Shown here: positions 8,270-17,100 of the stretch, piece by piece
How positions within the stretch are numbered: the stretch's first letter is position 1
Layout: every line of letters begins with the position of its first letter
NCBI GenBank assembly: GCA_030609345.1
Contig: JAUWCK010000004.1
Location: forward strand, 1 to 22,750
Reading direction: 5' to 3'
Length of the DNA stretch: 22,750 nucleotides
DNA from: Methanosarcinales archaeon
GTDB lineage: Archaea; Halobacteriota; Methanosarcinia; Methanosarcinales; Methanogasteraceae
The notes under the pieces: generated by a model
Seen by the model: only the letters and a program-made list of their open reading frames with translations
What the model was told of the DNA's origin: nothing
Databases searched by the model: none
Position numbers and translations under genes: made by a program

Positions 8270-11200
8270 ATGAACTCGAAGACCACAACAAAAATAGCAA
8301 CCATAGTCCTGCTGGTGCTTGCACTCACCACAACGATCGCATCCGCAGACTACCCGATGTTCGGGCTTGACCCACAGCGCACAGGAAACGCAAGTGGAGA
8401 CGCCCCGCTTGCAAACATGCGGCTATGGGAGACAAAACCCGGAGCAGGTTACATCGGTGGCGGCGCAAGCATAGTCGGCGGCAGGGTCTACGTATCGACA
8501 TGGCCCACAATGACTCCGGATCTGGATATTGGACTTGGATTGTACTGTATAGACGAATCAGATGGAAGCGAAATCTGGAACAATTCGATCGGAGGGACTG
8601 GTGGTGTCTCGACACCAGCAATCGCTGGCGACAGGGTATTTGTCGGATCCTGCAGCGGGGATCTGACTTGCGTGAACGCAGGCAACGGAACCACGATCTG
8701 GAACGTAACCATTGACCCGGATCCCGGATATTATGGTGTCGCATCGTCACCGCTCATATATGCCGAGGTGGCCTATGTGGTCAGTCATTCGGATGGAACA
8801 TTACATGCCATCGATTTCGATGGAGTCGAGCAGTGGACATACTCTGCGTCAGGCAATTCTAACACGTATATGTCTGCTGCAACCGACGGCAGCAGAATCT
8901 TCTTTGGCGGCGGGACTGCTATGAACTGCGTTGATATTGAAACGCAGACCGTGACATGGACATATCCCGTGTCACGTATGGTGACTACAACCCCTGCTGT
9001 CGAGAACGGGATTGTGTACTTTGCGACCGGGAAGGGTGAGAAGAAACTGTATGCTGTCAATGCAACGACGGGAGACCTTGTCTGGAGCAGGTATCTCTAT
9101 GGCTCGATCTCCTCGCCAGCGATATCGAGCGGCAGGATATACATCGGAGACGATGACAGGAGACTCAACTGCTTCAATGCGAGCAATGGAAGCGAAATAT
9201 GGAATCAAACACTTGGGGGACGGTGCAAATCATCACCAGTCGTTGCAGGTGGCATGGTATACACCGCAGCCAACTATGGGGCGGGCACGGTTTACTGTTT
9301 CGATGCCGACTGCGGCACACCGAAATGGAGCTATGACACTGGCGAGTTCGTCATGGCGCAGCCATCGGTTTCTGATGGGATCCTCTTTGTCGGATCTGAC
9401 ACCGGGTACCTGTACGCATTCGGCATCTGGAAGGGTAATGCGGTGCTCCTCAAGGGAGATACGCTTAATGTGACCGCAAACAACAGCGGCACAAACTACA
9501 CGATCAGCACCACCACTGCGCTCGGAGCATTCGTCAAAGCCGCAAGGCACGAGGGTTTTAATTTCACGATCAACGACTCTGATTGTGTGGCGAACGGCAC
9601 CCTGTTCATCGATTCGATCGCAGATGTATCAAACGATGGAGCAGGAGGGAACTGCTGGCATTACTGGGTGAACTATCCAAAGAGTTCAAAGCCCGAAGTG
9701 GGCGCAAATGAGTATGAGTTGAACGATTCAAGTGATGCCCGCGATGTGGTCACATTCTATTACGGCGGTGTGACGAGTAGTCCGGAAGATGCCGCAATGG
9801 CGCTCGAGATCACAGCCCAGATTATCGAGGAGAAGCCAGAAGCGATCTTCATCACGGTTGAACGCCACGAATTCATCGAAAGTGCATCTGCCGGAAGCAA
9901 TCTGAACATCACACTTCTCCATCCCTCTGAAGTTCCGAGCGAAATTGATCTCTCACTGTATGATCTGATATTTCTCGAACACCTGGGTGGTACTGCTGCC
10001 GAAAACATGAAGAAACCGATTGAAGACGCAAATAATACGGGAATTCCTGTCATCTGCATCCACTCGGGAGGGTACAATGACGAGCTTGGGAATGTCAATC
10101 TGACCAAACATCCGTTTATCCCCCAGTACTGGGACAACTACGATGAGGGGAATATCGCACGGCTGCTGACGTACCTTGAGGTTAACTTCTGCGGGTTGAT
10201 CGGGGACGTGAAGGATCCGATCCCGATCCCGAAAGCATATCTCCTTCATCCGGATACTTTGGAAATTTTCCTGAATACAACCAGGTATCTCGAATGGTAC
10301 GGGAATGAGACCAGATCCGGCTACCGGTACAACCCTGATAACCTGACGATCGGTGTCGCAATCTGGCATACGGCTGTCAGATCGCATGAGATACCAAAAC
10401 TTGTCCATGCACTGGAAGCGAGAGGCGCAAACGTAATCCCTATCGCATTTGTAGACACCAGGGATATGAAACGGCTCTACATCGTAAACAACGAGACGGT
10501 TGTGGATGCTGTAATCTCTGTAAAATCGTTCAGGATATATCTCGATGACCCGGATCAGGGGGTCAGGGACCTTGAGACGCTGAACGTGCCTGTGATGCAT
10601 GCGCTTCGGTTGTACTACATGGCGCCAGCCGAGTGGCACAACGAGACGAGTCACGGGATCTCGATCATGGATCTCGGTTTTCAGGTGGGACTCCCTGAAA
10701 TGGACGGCATCATCGATCCGATCGTGATCGCGGGTAAGAACGTGTCAGATAGTGAGTATCAGCCCATCGATGAGCAGATCAACTGGACAGCGAATAGGGC
10801 GATCGGCTGGGCGCATCTGAACAGCACTCCGAATGAGGAGAAGAGGATCGCGATGATCTATTACAATCACGGCGGCGGCAAGGACAATCTCGGAGCATGT
10901 TATGCCAATGTCCCTCCGAGCCTCCAGAATATCTTAAACGCCATGAACCGGTCAGGATACACGGTCGAAGGCGATATCCCGAACGAGACCGAGCTTGTCA
11001 GGATGATGACATTAAACGGCACAAATATCGGGACATGGGCACCAGGCGAACTTGAAAGACTCGTTGCGACAGGGACGGCGACCTTGATCCCTGTCGAAAC
11101 GTATCTCGGATGGTTCGGCAAACTCGATGATGAGCGGCAGAAAGAGGTGAACGAGCGGTGGGGCGAGCCGCCCGGAGAGATCATGACGTGGAAGAATGAG

Positions 11201-14026
11201 ACGGCAGGAGAAGAGTATTTCGTGATCCCGAAGCTCTCCTTCGGAAACGTGATTCTTACGCCACAGCCTACGCGTGGCTGGCTCCAGAACAATACTGTGC
11301 TGTACCATAGCAGGGATGTCCCGCCGCACCACCAGTACATCGCGTTCTACTTCTGGCTTAAGCAGGAGCAGGAATCCGGTGGGTTCGGTGCTGATGCAAT
11401 CATGCACTTTGGAAAACACGGAACACAGGAGTGGCTTCCCGGGAAGGAGTCCGGGTTGTCGAGCCGGGACTGTTGGCCCGCAATCCTGATCCAGGACCTG
11501 CCTGTGATCTACCCATACATCGTGGACAACATCGCGGAAGGAACGCAGGCAAAGCGGCGGGGAAGTGCTACGATTATTACGCACATGACGCCTCCGATCG
11601 TTGCTGCAGGACTCTACGGGAATTATACAAACCTGTTAAAGACGACATCGGACTATCTGGCTGCTGGTGGCGATGTTGCCGTTAAGGAGGCATGCAAGGA
11701 GACGATCACATCGGAATGTGAGGAACTGCATCTCGACGACGACCTCAATGTCAATCTGACCAACCTGACCAATGCCACATTCTATGATTTCGTCGTGGAA
11801 CTTGAAGGGTATCTCTACGACCTGAAGACTGATTTCATGCCTTATGGCTTGCACACGTTTGGTGAGCCTCCGGAGGGTGAACCGAAAGCATCTCTCATAA
11901 TCTCGATGCTCCGCGATGGGTACAAGGAAGAGGTTGCACGCATGATCGGATATGAGGGCTATCCCCATTCCAGACGGGTAGCGAACGAATCGAGACTGGA
12001 TAACTGCACCATGCAGCTCATCGAGGAGGTTCTCAATGAGACAGTTCATAGTGAGACAAATATTCTGAAAATACAGATGCGTGTGCTCAACCAGTCGAGC
12101 AACAACCTCACCACATACCTGAACCGTGCGGCTGGATTCTCAGATAACATCGCAAACTGCACGATCGAGGTGAATAGGACACTGAAAGGGTTCGACGGTG
12201 GATATATCCCGCCGTCTTCGGCAGACGATCCGATAAGAGACCCGAACACGCTCCCCACCGGGAGAAACTTCTATTCGATGAACCCGCAAGCGGTACCAAC
12301 AGGAGAAGCGTGGGAGGTTGGTCAGAAGATGGCGGACGCACTCATCGAAAGGTACCAGGAGGATCATGGCGGCGAGTATCCGAAAAAACTCGCTATCGTC
12401 TTATGGGCGTGGGCGATGACCGATCGGGGTGTTGTCGAGTCCGAGATCCTGCACCTCGTTGGTGCAGAACCGGTCTGGGATGAGTACGGCAAAGTTTATG
12501 ACGTTAAATTGGTCAATGCAAGCGAGCTTAGCAAGCCTGGCAAGCCTGGCAAGTTTGGCAGACCGAGGATCGATGTCATGGTGGTGCCGTCAGGGCTGCA
12601 TCGTGACCTGTTTCCTGGGAAATTAAAACTGATCGACCGTGCAATCAGACTCGCGGAGAATGCCACCCCGGAGCAGGATGAAGGCTATGATAATTACGTC
12701 AAAAACAACACACGCGAGATATTCGAGGCTCTGAATAAGAGGAATTACACCGGAGTCGCTCTCGAAAAGAATGCGACCTATCTCTCAGTGTCACGGATAT
12801 TTCTTGAAGCCCCCGGCACTTACGGACCGAATCTCGATTCTGCGATCGGAGCAAGCGGGACATGGAACAATAGTTCAAAGATCGGAAATCTTTTTGTGAG
12901 CAGGATGCACCACATCTATGGCGACGAGGTCTGGGGAATACCGGGCGAGTATGTCTTCAAGCTCAATATCGCACAGATCGATGCGATCGTTCACAACCAG
13001 AACTCGAACCTGTACGGATTCATCGACAATGATGATGTCTTCCAGTACGTGGGCGGGCTTGCACTCGCATACAAAGCAGCCACAGGAAATGAGTTTAACA
13101 GCGACGACATTTACGTCACTGACAACAGTGACATGGACAGCGACCCAACAGTATCATCACTTCACGAAGTGATCTGCAAGGAACTGCGCACCAGATACCT
13201 CAATCCGAAATGGATCGAGGGGATGATGGGCGAGGGATATGCAGGTGCAAGGGAGATGACCAAGTTCGTGGAGTATCTCTGGGGCTGGGAGGCGACCGTG
13301 CCGGATATAATCACCGATAGTATGTGGGATCGGGTGTATGATGTGTATGTGAACGGCGCATACGGCGGAGAGTACGACATCGGCAAGTTTGCGAGTGAGC
13401 ACAATCCTTATGCCTACCAGTCCTTGACGGGCAGAATGCTTGAGACGATACGCAAGGGATACTGGACTCCGTCATCGATTGAGGTGCGGAATGCACTCGT
13501 CTCCGAGTATGTGGAGTCGATCGTGAAAAATGGTGTCACATGCTGCCACCATACTTGTGCAAACCCGTTCCTCGATGAGTTCGTGTCAGGTATCGTCTCG
13601 GTGCCGGGTGTGGTTTCGGATGAGGATGCTGCAAGGTACCGGGAGATCATGGATACAGCCACAGGCAAAACGAGCACATCATCATTATCACAATCCACTG
13701 ACACCGGCGGCAGCAAAGGTCGTGGTGGCGGAGACGGTACGTATCCGCCCGGATGGAATGAAAGTACCAAGAAGTCGGATCGAGCAGCGACATCTATAAC
13801 AAATGAGACCACCACAGAGGGGGGGGTTGGTACAGATGCGAATCAGCCAGCAAACCCATCCACTGCTTCCAAGTCATCAGACTACATTGAAGGGCAGGAG
13901 ATGACGGTCGAAAAATCAGGAGCGTCCAGCAGCATGCTCTCATTCTCTGGCGCTCCGATGATCGGGATGATCCTCGTGATCGCGCTGATGATTGCGATCT
14001 ACTGGGGTTACCGCAGGCGGGGATGA
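8270..14026 (+). CDS. Surface-anchored propeller-DUF4430-CobN-like protein
   Basis: A 1918-residue cell-surface protein. Signal peptide 1-26 (ends IASA). Propeller about 27-385, paralogous to the preceding dockerin protein. DUF4430-like domain about 386-500 (CWHYWVN, GANEYEL, VVTFYYGG), a fold related to the cobalamin-binding C-terminal domain of transcobalamin. A Rossmann-like N-terminal chelatase domain and CobN/BchH region run from about 503 to 1790: WGEPPG, HFGKHGTQEWLPGK (about 1046-1059), CWPAILIQDLPVIYPY, EGTQAKRRG, MTPP, GRPRIDV and CCHHTC (about 1758-1763). A Gly/Ser/Thr-rich linker leads to a membrane helix (about 1895-1914) and a terminal RRRG. Known CobN is cytoplasmic and needs AAA+ CobS/CobT, so this outside version cannot work as the usual ATP-driven enzyme. 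A 9-bp repeat array inserts residues before GRPRID. A corrinoid or metal binding role is inference. Confidence 0.92.
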   Translation: MNSKTTTKIATIVLLVLALTTTIASADYPMFGLDPQRTGNASGDAPLANMRLWETKPGAGYIGGGASIVGGRVYVSTWPTMTPDLDIGLGLYCIDESDGSEIWNNSIGGTGGVSTPAIAGDRVFVGSCSGDLTCVNAGNGTTIWNVTIDPDPGYYGVASSPLIYAEVAYVVSHSDGTLHAIDFDGVEQWTYSASGNSNTYMSAATDGSRIFFGGGTAMNCVDIETQTVTWTYPVSRMVTTTPAVENGIVYFATGKGEKKLYAVNATTGDLVWSRYLYGSISSPAISSGRIYIGDDDRRLNCFNASNGSEIWNQTLGGRCKSSPVVAGGMVYTAANYGAGTVYCFDADCGTPKWSYDTGEFVMAQPSVSDGILFVGSDTGYLYAFGIWKGNAVLLKGDTLNVTANNSGTNYTISTTTALGAFVKAARHEGFNFTINDSDCVANGTLFIDSIADVSNDGAGGNCWHYWVNYPKSSKPEVGANEYELNDSSDARDVVTFYYGGVTSSPEDAAMALEITAQIIEEKPEAIFITVERHEFIESASAGSNLNITLLHPSEVPSEIDLSLYDLIFLEHLGGTAAENMKKPIEDANNTGIPVICIHSGGYNDELGNVNLTKHPFIPQYWDNYDEGNIARLLTYLEVNFCGLIGDVKDPIPIPKAYLLHPDTLEIFLNTTRYLEWYGNETRSGYRYNPDNLTIGVAIWHTAVRSHEIPKLVHALEARGANVIPIAFVDTRDMKRLYIVNNETVVDAVISVKSFRIYLDDPDQGVRDLETLNVPVMHALRLYYMAPAEWHNETSHGISIMDLGFQVGLPEMDGIIDPIVIAGKNVSDSEYQPIDEQINWTANRAIGWAHLNSTPNEEKRIAMIYYNHGGGKDNLGACYANVPPSLQNILNAMNRSGYTVEGDIPNETELVRMMTLNGTNIGTWAPGELERLVATGTATLIPVETYLGWFGKLDDERQKEVNERWGEPPGEIMTWKNETAGEEYFVIPKLSFGNVILTPQPTRGWLQNNTVLYHSRDVPPHHQYIAFYFWLKQEQESGGFGADAIMHFGKHGTQEWLPGKESGLSSRDCWPAILIQDLPVIYPYIVDNIAEGTQAKRRGSATIITHMTPPIVAAGLYGNYTNLLKTTSDYLAAGGDVAVKEACKETITSECEELHLDDDLNVNLTNLTNATFYDFVVELEGYLYDLKTDFMPYGLHTFGEPPEGEPKASLIISMLRDGYKEEVARMIGYEGYPHSRRVANESRLDNCTMQLIEEVLNETVHSETNILKIQMRVLNQSSNNLTTYLNRAAGFSDNIANCTIEVNRTLKGFDGGYIPPSSADDPIRDPNTLPTGRNFYSMNPQAVPTGEAWEVGQKMADALIERYQEDHGGEYPKKLAIVLWAWAMTDRGVVESEILHLVGAEPVWDEYGKVYDVKLVNASELSKPGKPGKFGRPRIDVMVVPSGLHRDLFPGKLKLIDRAIRLAENATPEQDEGYDNYVKNNTREIFEALNKRNYTGVALEKNATYLSVSRIFLEAPGTYGPNLDSAIGASGTWNNSSKIGNLFVSRMHHIYGDEVWGIPGEYVFKLNIAQIDAIVHNQNSNLYGFIDNDDVFQYVGGLALAYKAATGNEFNSDDIYVTDNSDMDSDPTVSSLHEVICKELRTRYLNPKWIEGMMGEGYAGAREMTKFVEYLWGWEATVPDIITDSMWDRVYDVYVNGAYGGEYDIGKFASEHNPYAYQSLTGRMLETIRKGYWTPSSIEVRNALVSEYVESIVKNGVTCCHHTCANPFLDEFVSGIVSVPGVVSDEDAARYREIMDTATGKTSTSSLSQSTDTGGSKGRGGGDGTYPPGWNESTKKSDRAATSITNETTTEGGVGTDANQPANPSTASKSSDYIEGQEMTVEKSGASSSMLSFSGAPMIGMILVIALMIAIYWGYRRRG
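12531..12557 (+). repeat. Three 9-bp tandem repeats inside the CobN-like gene
   Basis: GCAAGCCTG occurs twice (12531-12539, 12540-12548), then GCAAGTTTG (12549-12557). In frame it encodes SKPGKPGKF directly before GRPRID. The neighbouring paralogue goes straight from SSEL to GRPRID, so this looks like a slippage insertion. Confidence 0.85.
13943..14019 (+). repeat. 77-bp direct repeat encoding the C-terminal membrane anchor, copy 1
   Basis: By hand alignment it matches 18691-18767 with about seven mismatches. Both copies encode FSGAPM, a 20-residue hydrophobic helix and WGYRRR, at the end of two otherwise much more diverged CobN-like proteins. Confidence 0.85.
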
Positions 14027-14035
14027 CTTCCCTGC

Positions 14036-14042
14036 TTTTTTT
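14036..14042 (+). terminator. T7 archaeal-type terminator
   Basis: Seven T residues begin 10 nt after the TGA of the 8270 gene and just before the promoter at 14053, separating two transcription units. Confidence 0.55.
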
Positions 14043-14052
14043 GGTCGGTAAG

Positions 14053-14070
14053 ACAGAAACATTTAAGTTA
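14053..14070 (+). promoter_or_regulatory. BRE/TATA promoter for the 14197 gene
   Basis: ACAGAAACATTTAAGTTA is part of a 26-bp stretch (14053-14078) identical to 18803-18828. The ATTTAAG box lies 136 nt before the start codon, exactly as in the copy upstream of 18947, giving a leader of roughly 110 nt. Confidence 0.7.
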
Positions 14071-14078
14071 TAGTAAAT

Positions 14079-14196
14079 GATCTGGATATATCGAACAGAC
14101 ATGGGTGAAACATCCGTTAAGACCAGTTCGCATGACCGGTTGTCTGTTTAATCAAATGCATACCGAGTCAAAACAAACAATATGGAGGCACAGAAC
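14079..14196 (+). promoter_or_regulatory. Conserved 5' leader, copy 1
   Basis: The sequence aligns without gaps to 18829-18946. Matching islands include GGAT.TATC, ACAGA, GTGAAA, CGTTAA, and CAAACAA.ATGGAGGCA around the ribosome site. Conservation with fixed length between two genes encoding unrelated mature proteins suggests either a regulatory leader or recent duplication. Confidence 0.5.
14184..14188 (+). promoter_or_regulatory. Shine-Dalgarno that decides the 14197 start
   Basis: GGAGG overlaps the in-frame ATG at 14182 and lies 8 nt before the ATG at 14197, which gives a normal signal peptide starting MNKRNM. Confidence 0.75.
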
Positions 14197-17100
14197 ATGA
14201 ATAAAAGAAACATGATAACTATACTGACGATGGTGATCCTCGCGCTCGCCATCACAGGAAACGCATCAGGAAACGAGATAACCTTCGTTCTCGGAACAGA
14301 TGAGAACCATGCATCACTGGTGAACGCTTCAGAGAATGCTGCCATTGATATCAATATCTACAACGCAACTCAGGCGAATATCTTGAATTTCAGCAATGAA
14401 AGCGTTCTCTTCTTATCGTCGCTTGATAACGATATGGTCTCGTGGATAAACACGACCGTCAACCAGAGTACAAGCATCATCACATACAACCTGTCCACAA
14501 CCATCGAAATCGGGAACGTGGATGATGTGAATATCACAAAGTACTGGATCTACGGCGGTGATGAGAACATCGAGAATCTCATCGCGTACATGGACAACAA
14601 GTTTTACGGGAATGCAACCGCGGTAGATCAGCCAAAGCCGCCAGAGAACAGACCTAAAATTGCGTTTGTACACTCCCAACCGTACGGCATAACCCTTGTG
14701 AATCAAGTAGCTAATGATCCTTTCATCAGTGATATGATGAATGTAACAACTTATTTTGGGCGTTCAAATGTTGATGTAAGTTTCAATTTGAGTGATCAAG
14801 ATGTGATTTTTTTATGTTGTCTTACGCCTGCCGTGGTCGAAGAATTGACTAATACAGTCAATGATGCTAAAAACAACAGTGCAGATGTTATCGCGATCAG
14901 CCCCTCTGAACAATCATTCAATCTGCACAACGTAAACATATCAGACCCGGAATATTCGAATATAACAGAGTATCTGGAATATCCGTCAAAAGAGAACTTC
15001 AAACGTCTTATCACATTCGTAGGAGTGAAGTTCTGTAATGTCAGTGCAGAAATATTGCCACCAATATCAAGACCGGTGTATGGAATCTACCATCCTTATG
15101 CACCAGAGATATTCACGGATACAACAGACTACATGAGCTGGTACGATTCTGCTGGCAGGTACGATCGATCAAATCCAACAGTAGGAATTATAACTGGCAG
15201 TTATAAGCACATGGATCGAGATTCTGCGTTGTTGAATGCGTTGATCGAATCATTTGAATCGAGAAATGTGAATGCCATCGTCTCAACATACACCTATCAC
15301 GATCCGCATTCTATGGATTATCTGATGGTGGATGGTGAGCCGGTTGTGGATAGTCTTATTATTATATCCCGTGGGAGTCGGCTCTATTATAAAAACGCAT
15401 CAAAAGGTATAGCTGATTTACAGAAGTTGAATGTCACTGCACTCAATGGGGTCCGATTATTCTATAGTATGACCCCGGAAGAATGGGAGGCAGGTCCGCA
15501 TGGCATCCCTCCAGTACAATCATATCAGGTAGCTTTTGCAGAGTTGGATGGCATAATCGAGCCGATTGTTATCTGTGGAAAGGCAATTGATCCGATAACT
15601 GAAGTTGAATATAACAGACCGATCGACTACCAGATCGATTGGCTGACCAACCGGACGATTTCGTGGATGAGATTGCACCGTATGAATAATTCGGATAAGA
15701 AGATTGTGATACCATATTACAGTGCGGGTGGCGGCAAGGCAAATGTTGGCTCGGATATCGATTATTATCTTGACACTCAGGCAAGCCTTACGAACCTGCT
15801 GGCTGCTATGGCTGATCGAGGGTACAATCTTGGAAGCGAACCACTGCCGAACAAAACAGAGCTTACCGATTTAATGATGCATCAGGGAAGTAATTTTGGG
15901 ACGTGGGCACCCGGAGCATTGAATGAAAGGGTAGAACAGGGAAATGTGATACTGATACCGAAGAGTGAATATCTCAAATGGTTCGGTGAGCTTCCTGACG
16001 ATAAGCAGAATGAGATGGTCGAGCGATGGGGACCTCCGCCAGGTAAGATTATGGTCTGGAAGAATGACACGGATGAGTACCTCGTCATTCCGAAAATTCA
16101 GTTCGGAAATGTGTTGCTTGCGCCCGATCCTACATGGGGATGGCTTCAGAACGAGTCGGTCATGTACTATAATGGCTCGATACCGCCAACCCACCAGTGC
16201 CTCGCATTCTATCTCTGGCTGAACAAGGAATTCGATGCGGATGCGGTCTTTGCGATATTTACCAGCATAGAGGCGATGCCCGGCAAGGAGTGCGGTCTAT
16301 CAGCGCATGATTGGGGTGCTATTCTCCTTCAGGATGTGCCGTTGATTCACGTACTGCCGATGGATGCAGAGGGTATATTTGACCGACGAAGGGCGAATAT
16401 GCTTATTGTTGATTTTATGACTCCGACAATCGTTCCATCCGGATTGTACGGAAATTTATCGAGTTTGCAGCAAGAGATAAGCCTGTATAATCAAGCTGTA
16501 AGCGAACCAGTGAAAGAAAAATATAAAAATAATATAATTGCAGAATGTCGGAATTTAAGCCTCGATAGAGATCTGGAAGTCGATCTCAATATAACTGGAA
16601 GCAACGCGACAGTATTCAAAGAGTTTGTCATCCGGTTGGGCAGCTATTTGCAGGAATTGAAGACCGAATACATGCCGTATGGTCCGCACACCCTGAGTGA
16701 GCCGCCAGTTGGCGATAGTCTGGTTGAACTGGTGGAAGCGATGCTCGGGGATGAGTTTACGAATAATGTTTCTGCGATAAATTCATCGGAAGGACTCACA
16801 ACGACGCTGCTATCTGAAGTTCTGCTCAATGGCTCAAATCCGGATGCTGCACAAAGTGATCTTCTGGGATCGGTATCGGATGGTGTAACAAGCGATCTTG
16901 TCCTTGCAGTAGAATACGCAAACCGGATAGATGCATGCACTGTTGAAATACCAAGAATACTGGATGCACTGGAAGGCAAGTATATTCTGCCCGGTTCCAA
17001 TGGCGATCCCGTGAGGAACCCGGATGCCCTGCCCACCGGACGGAACCTCTGTACATTCGATGAGAGGCTCATACCAACCAAAGAAGCGTGGGAGGTCGGC

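Noticed and set aside
9953..10654. 233-codon open frame on the - strand inside the CobN-like gene
   Set aside because: It lies wholly opposite a strongly supported coding region, has no start signal and no recognisable domain; it is a shadow frame.
13541..13560. c-type heme site
   Set aside because: CCHHTC does not fit CxxCH, and no CxxCH motif stood out in the secreted proteins, so this is not a multiheme cytochrome locus.
8270..14026. Ordinary cobN of the aerobic cobalamin pathway
   Set aside because: Signal peptide, propeller, DUF4430 and membrane anchor place it outside the cell, no other cobalamin biosynthesis gene is nearby, and archaea normally insert cobalt early with CbiX/CbiK-type enzymes.
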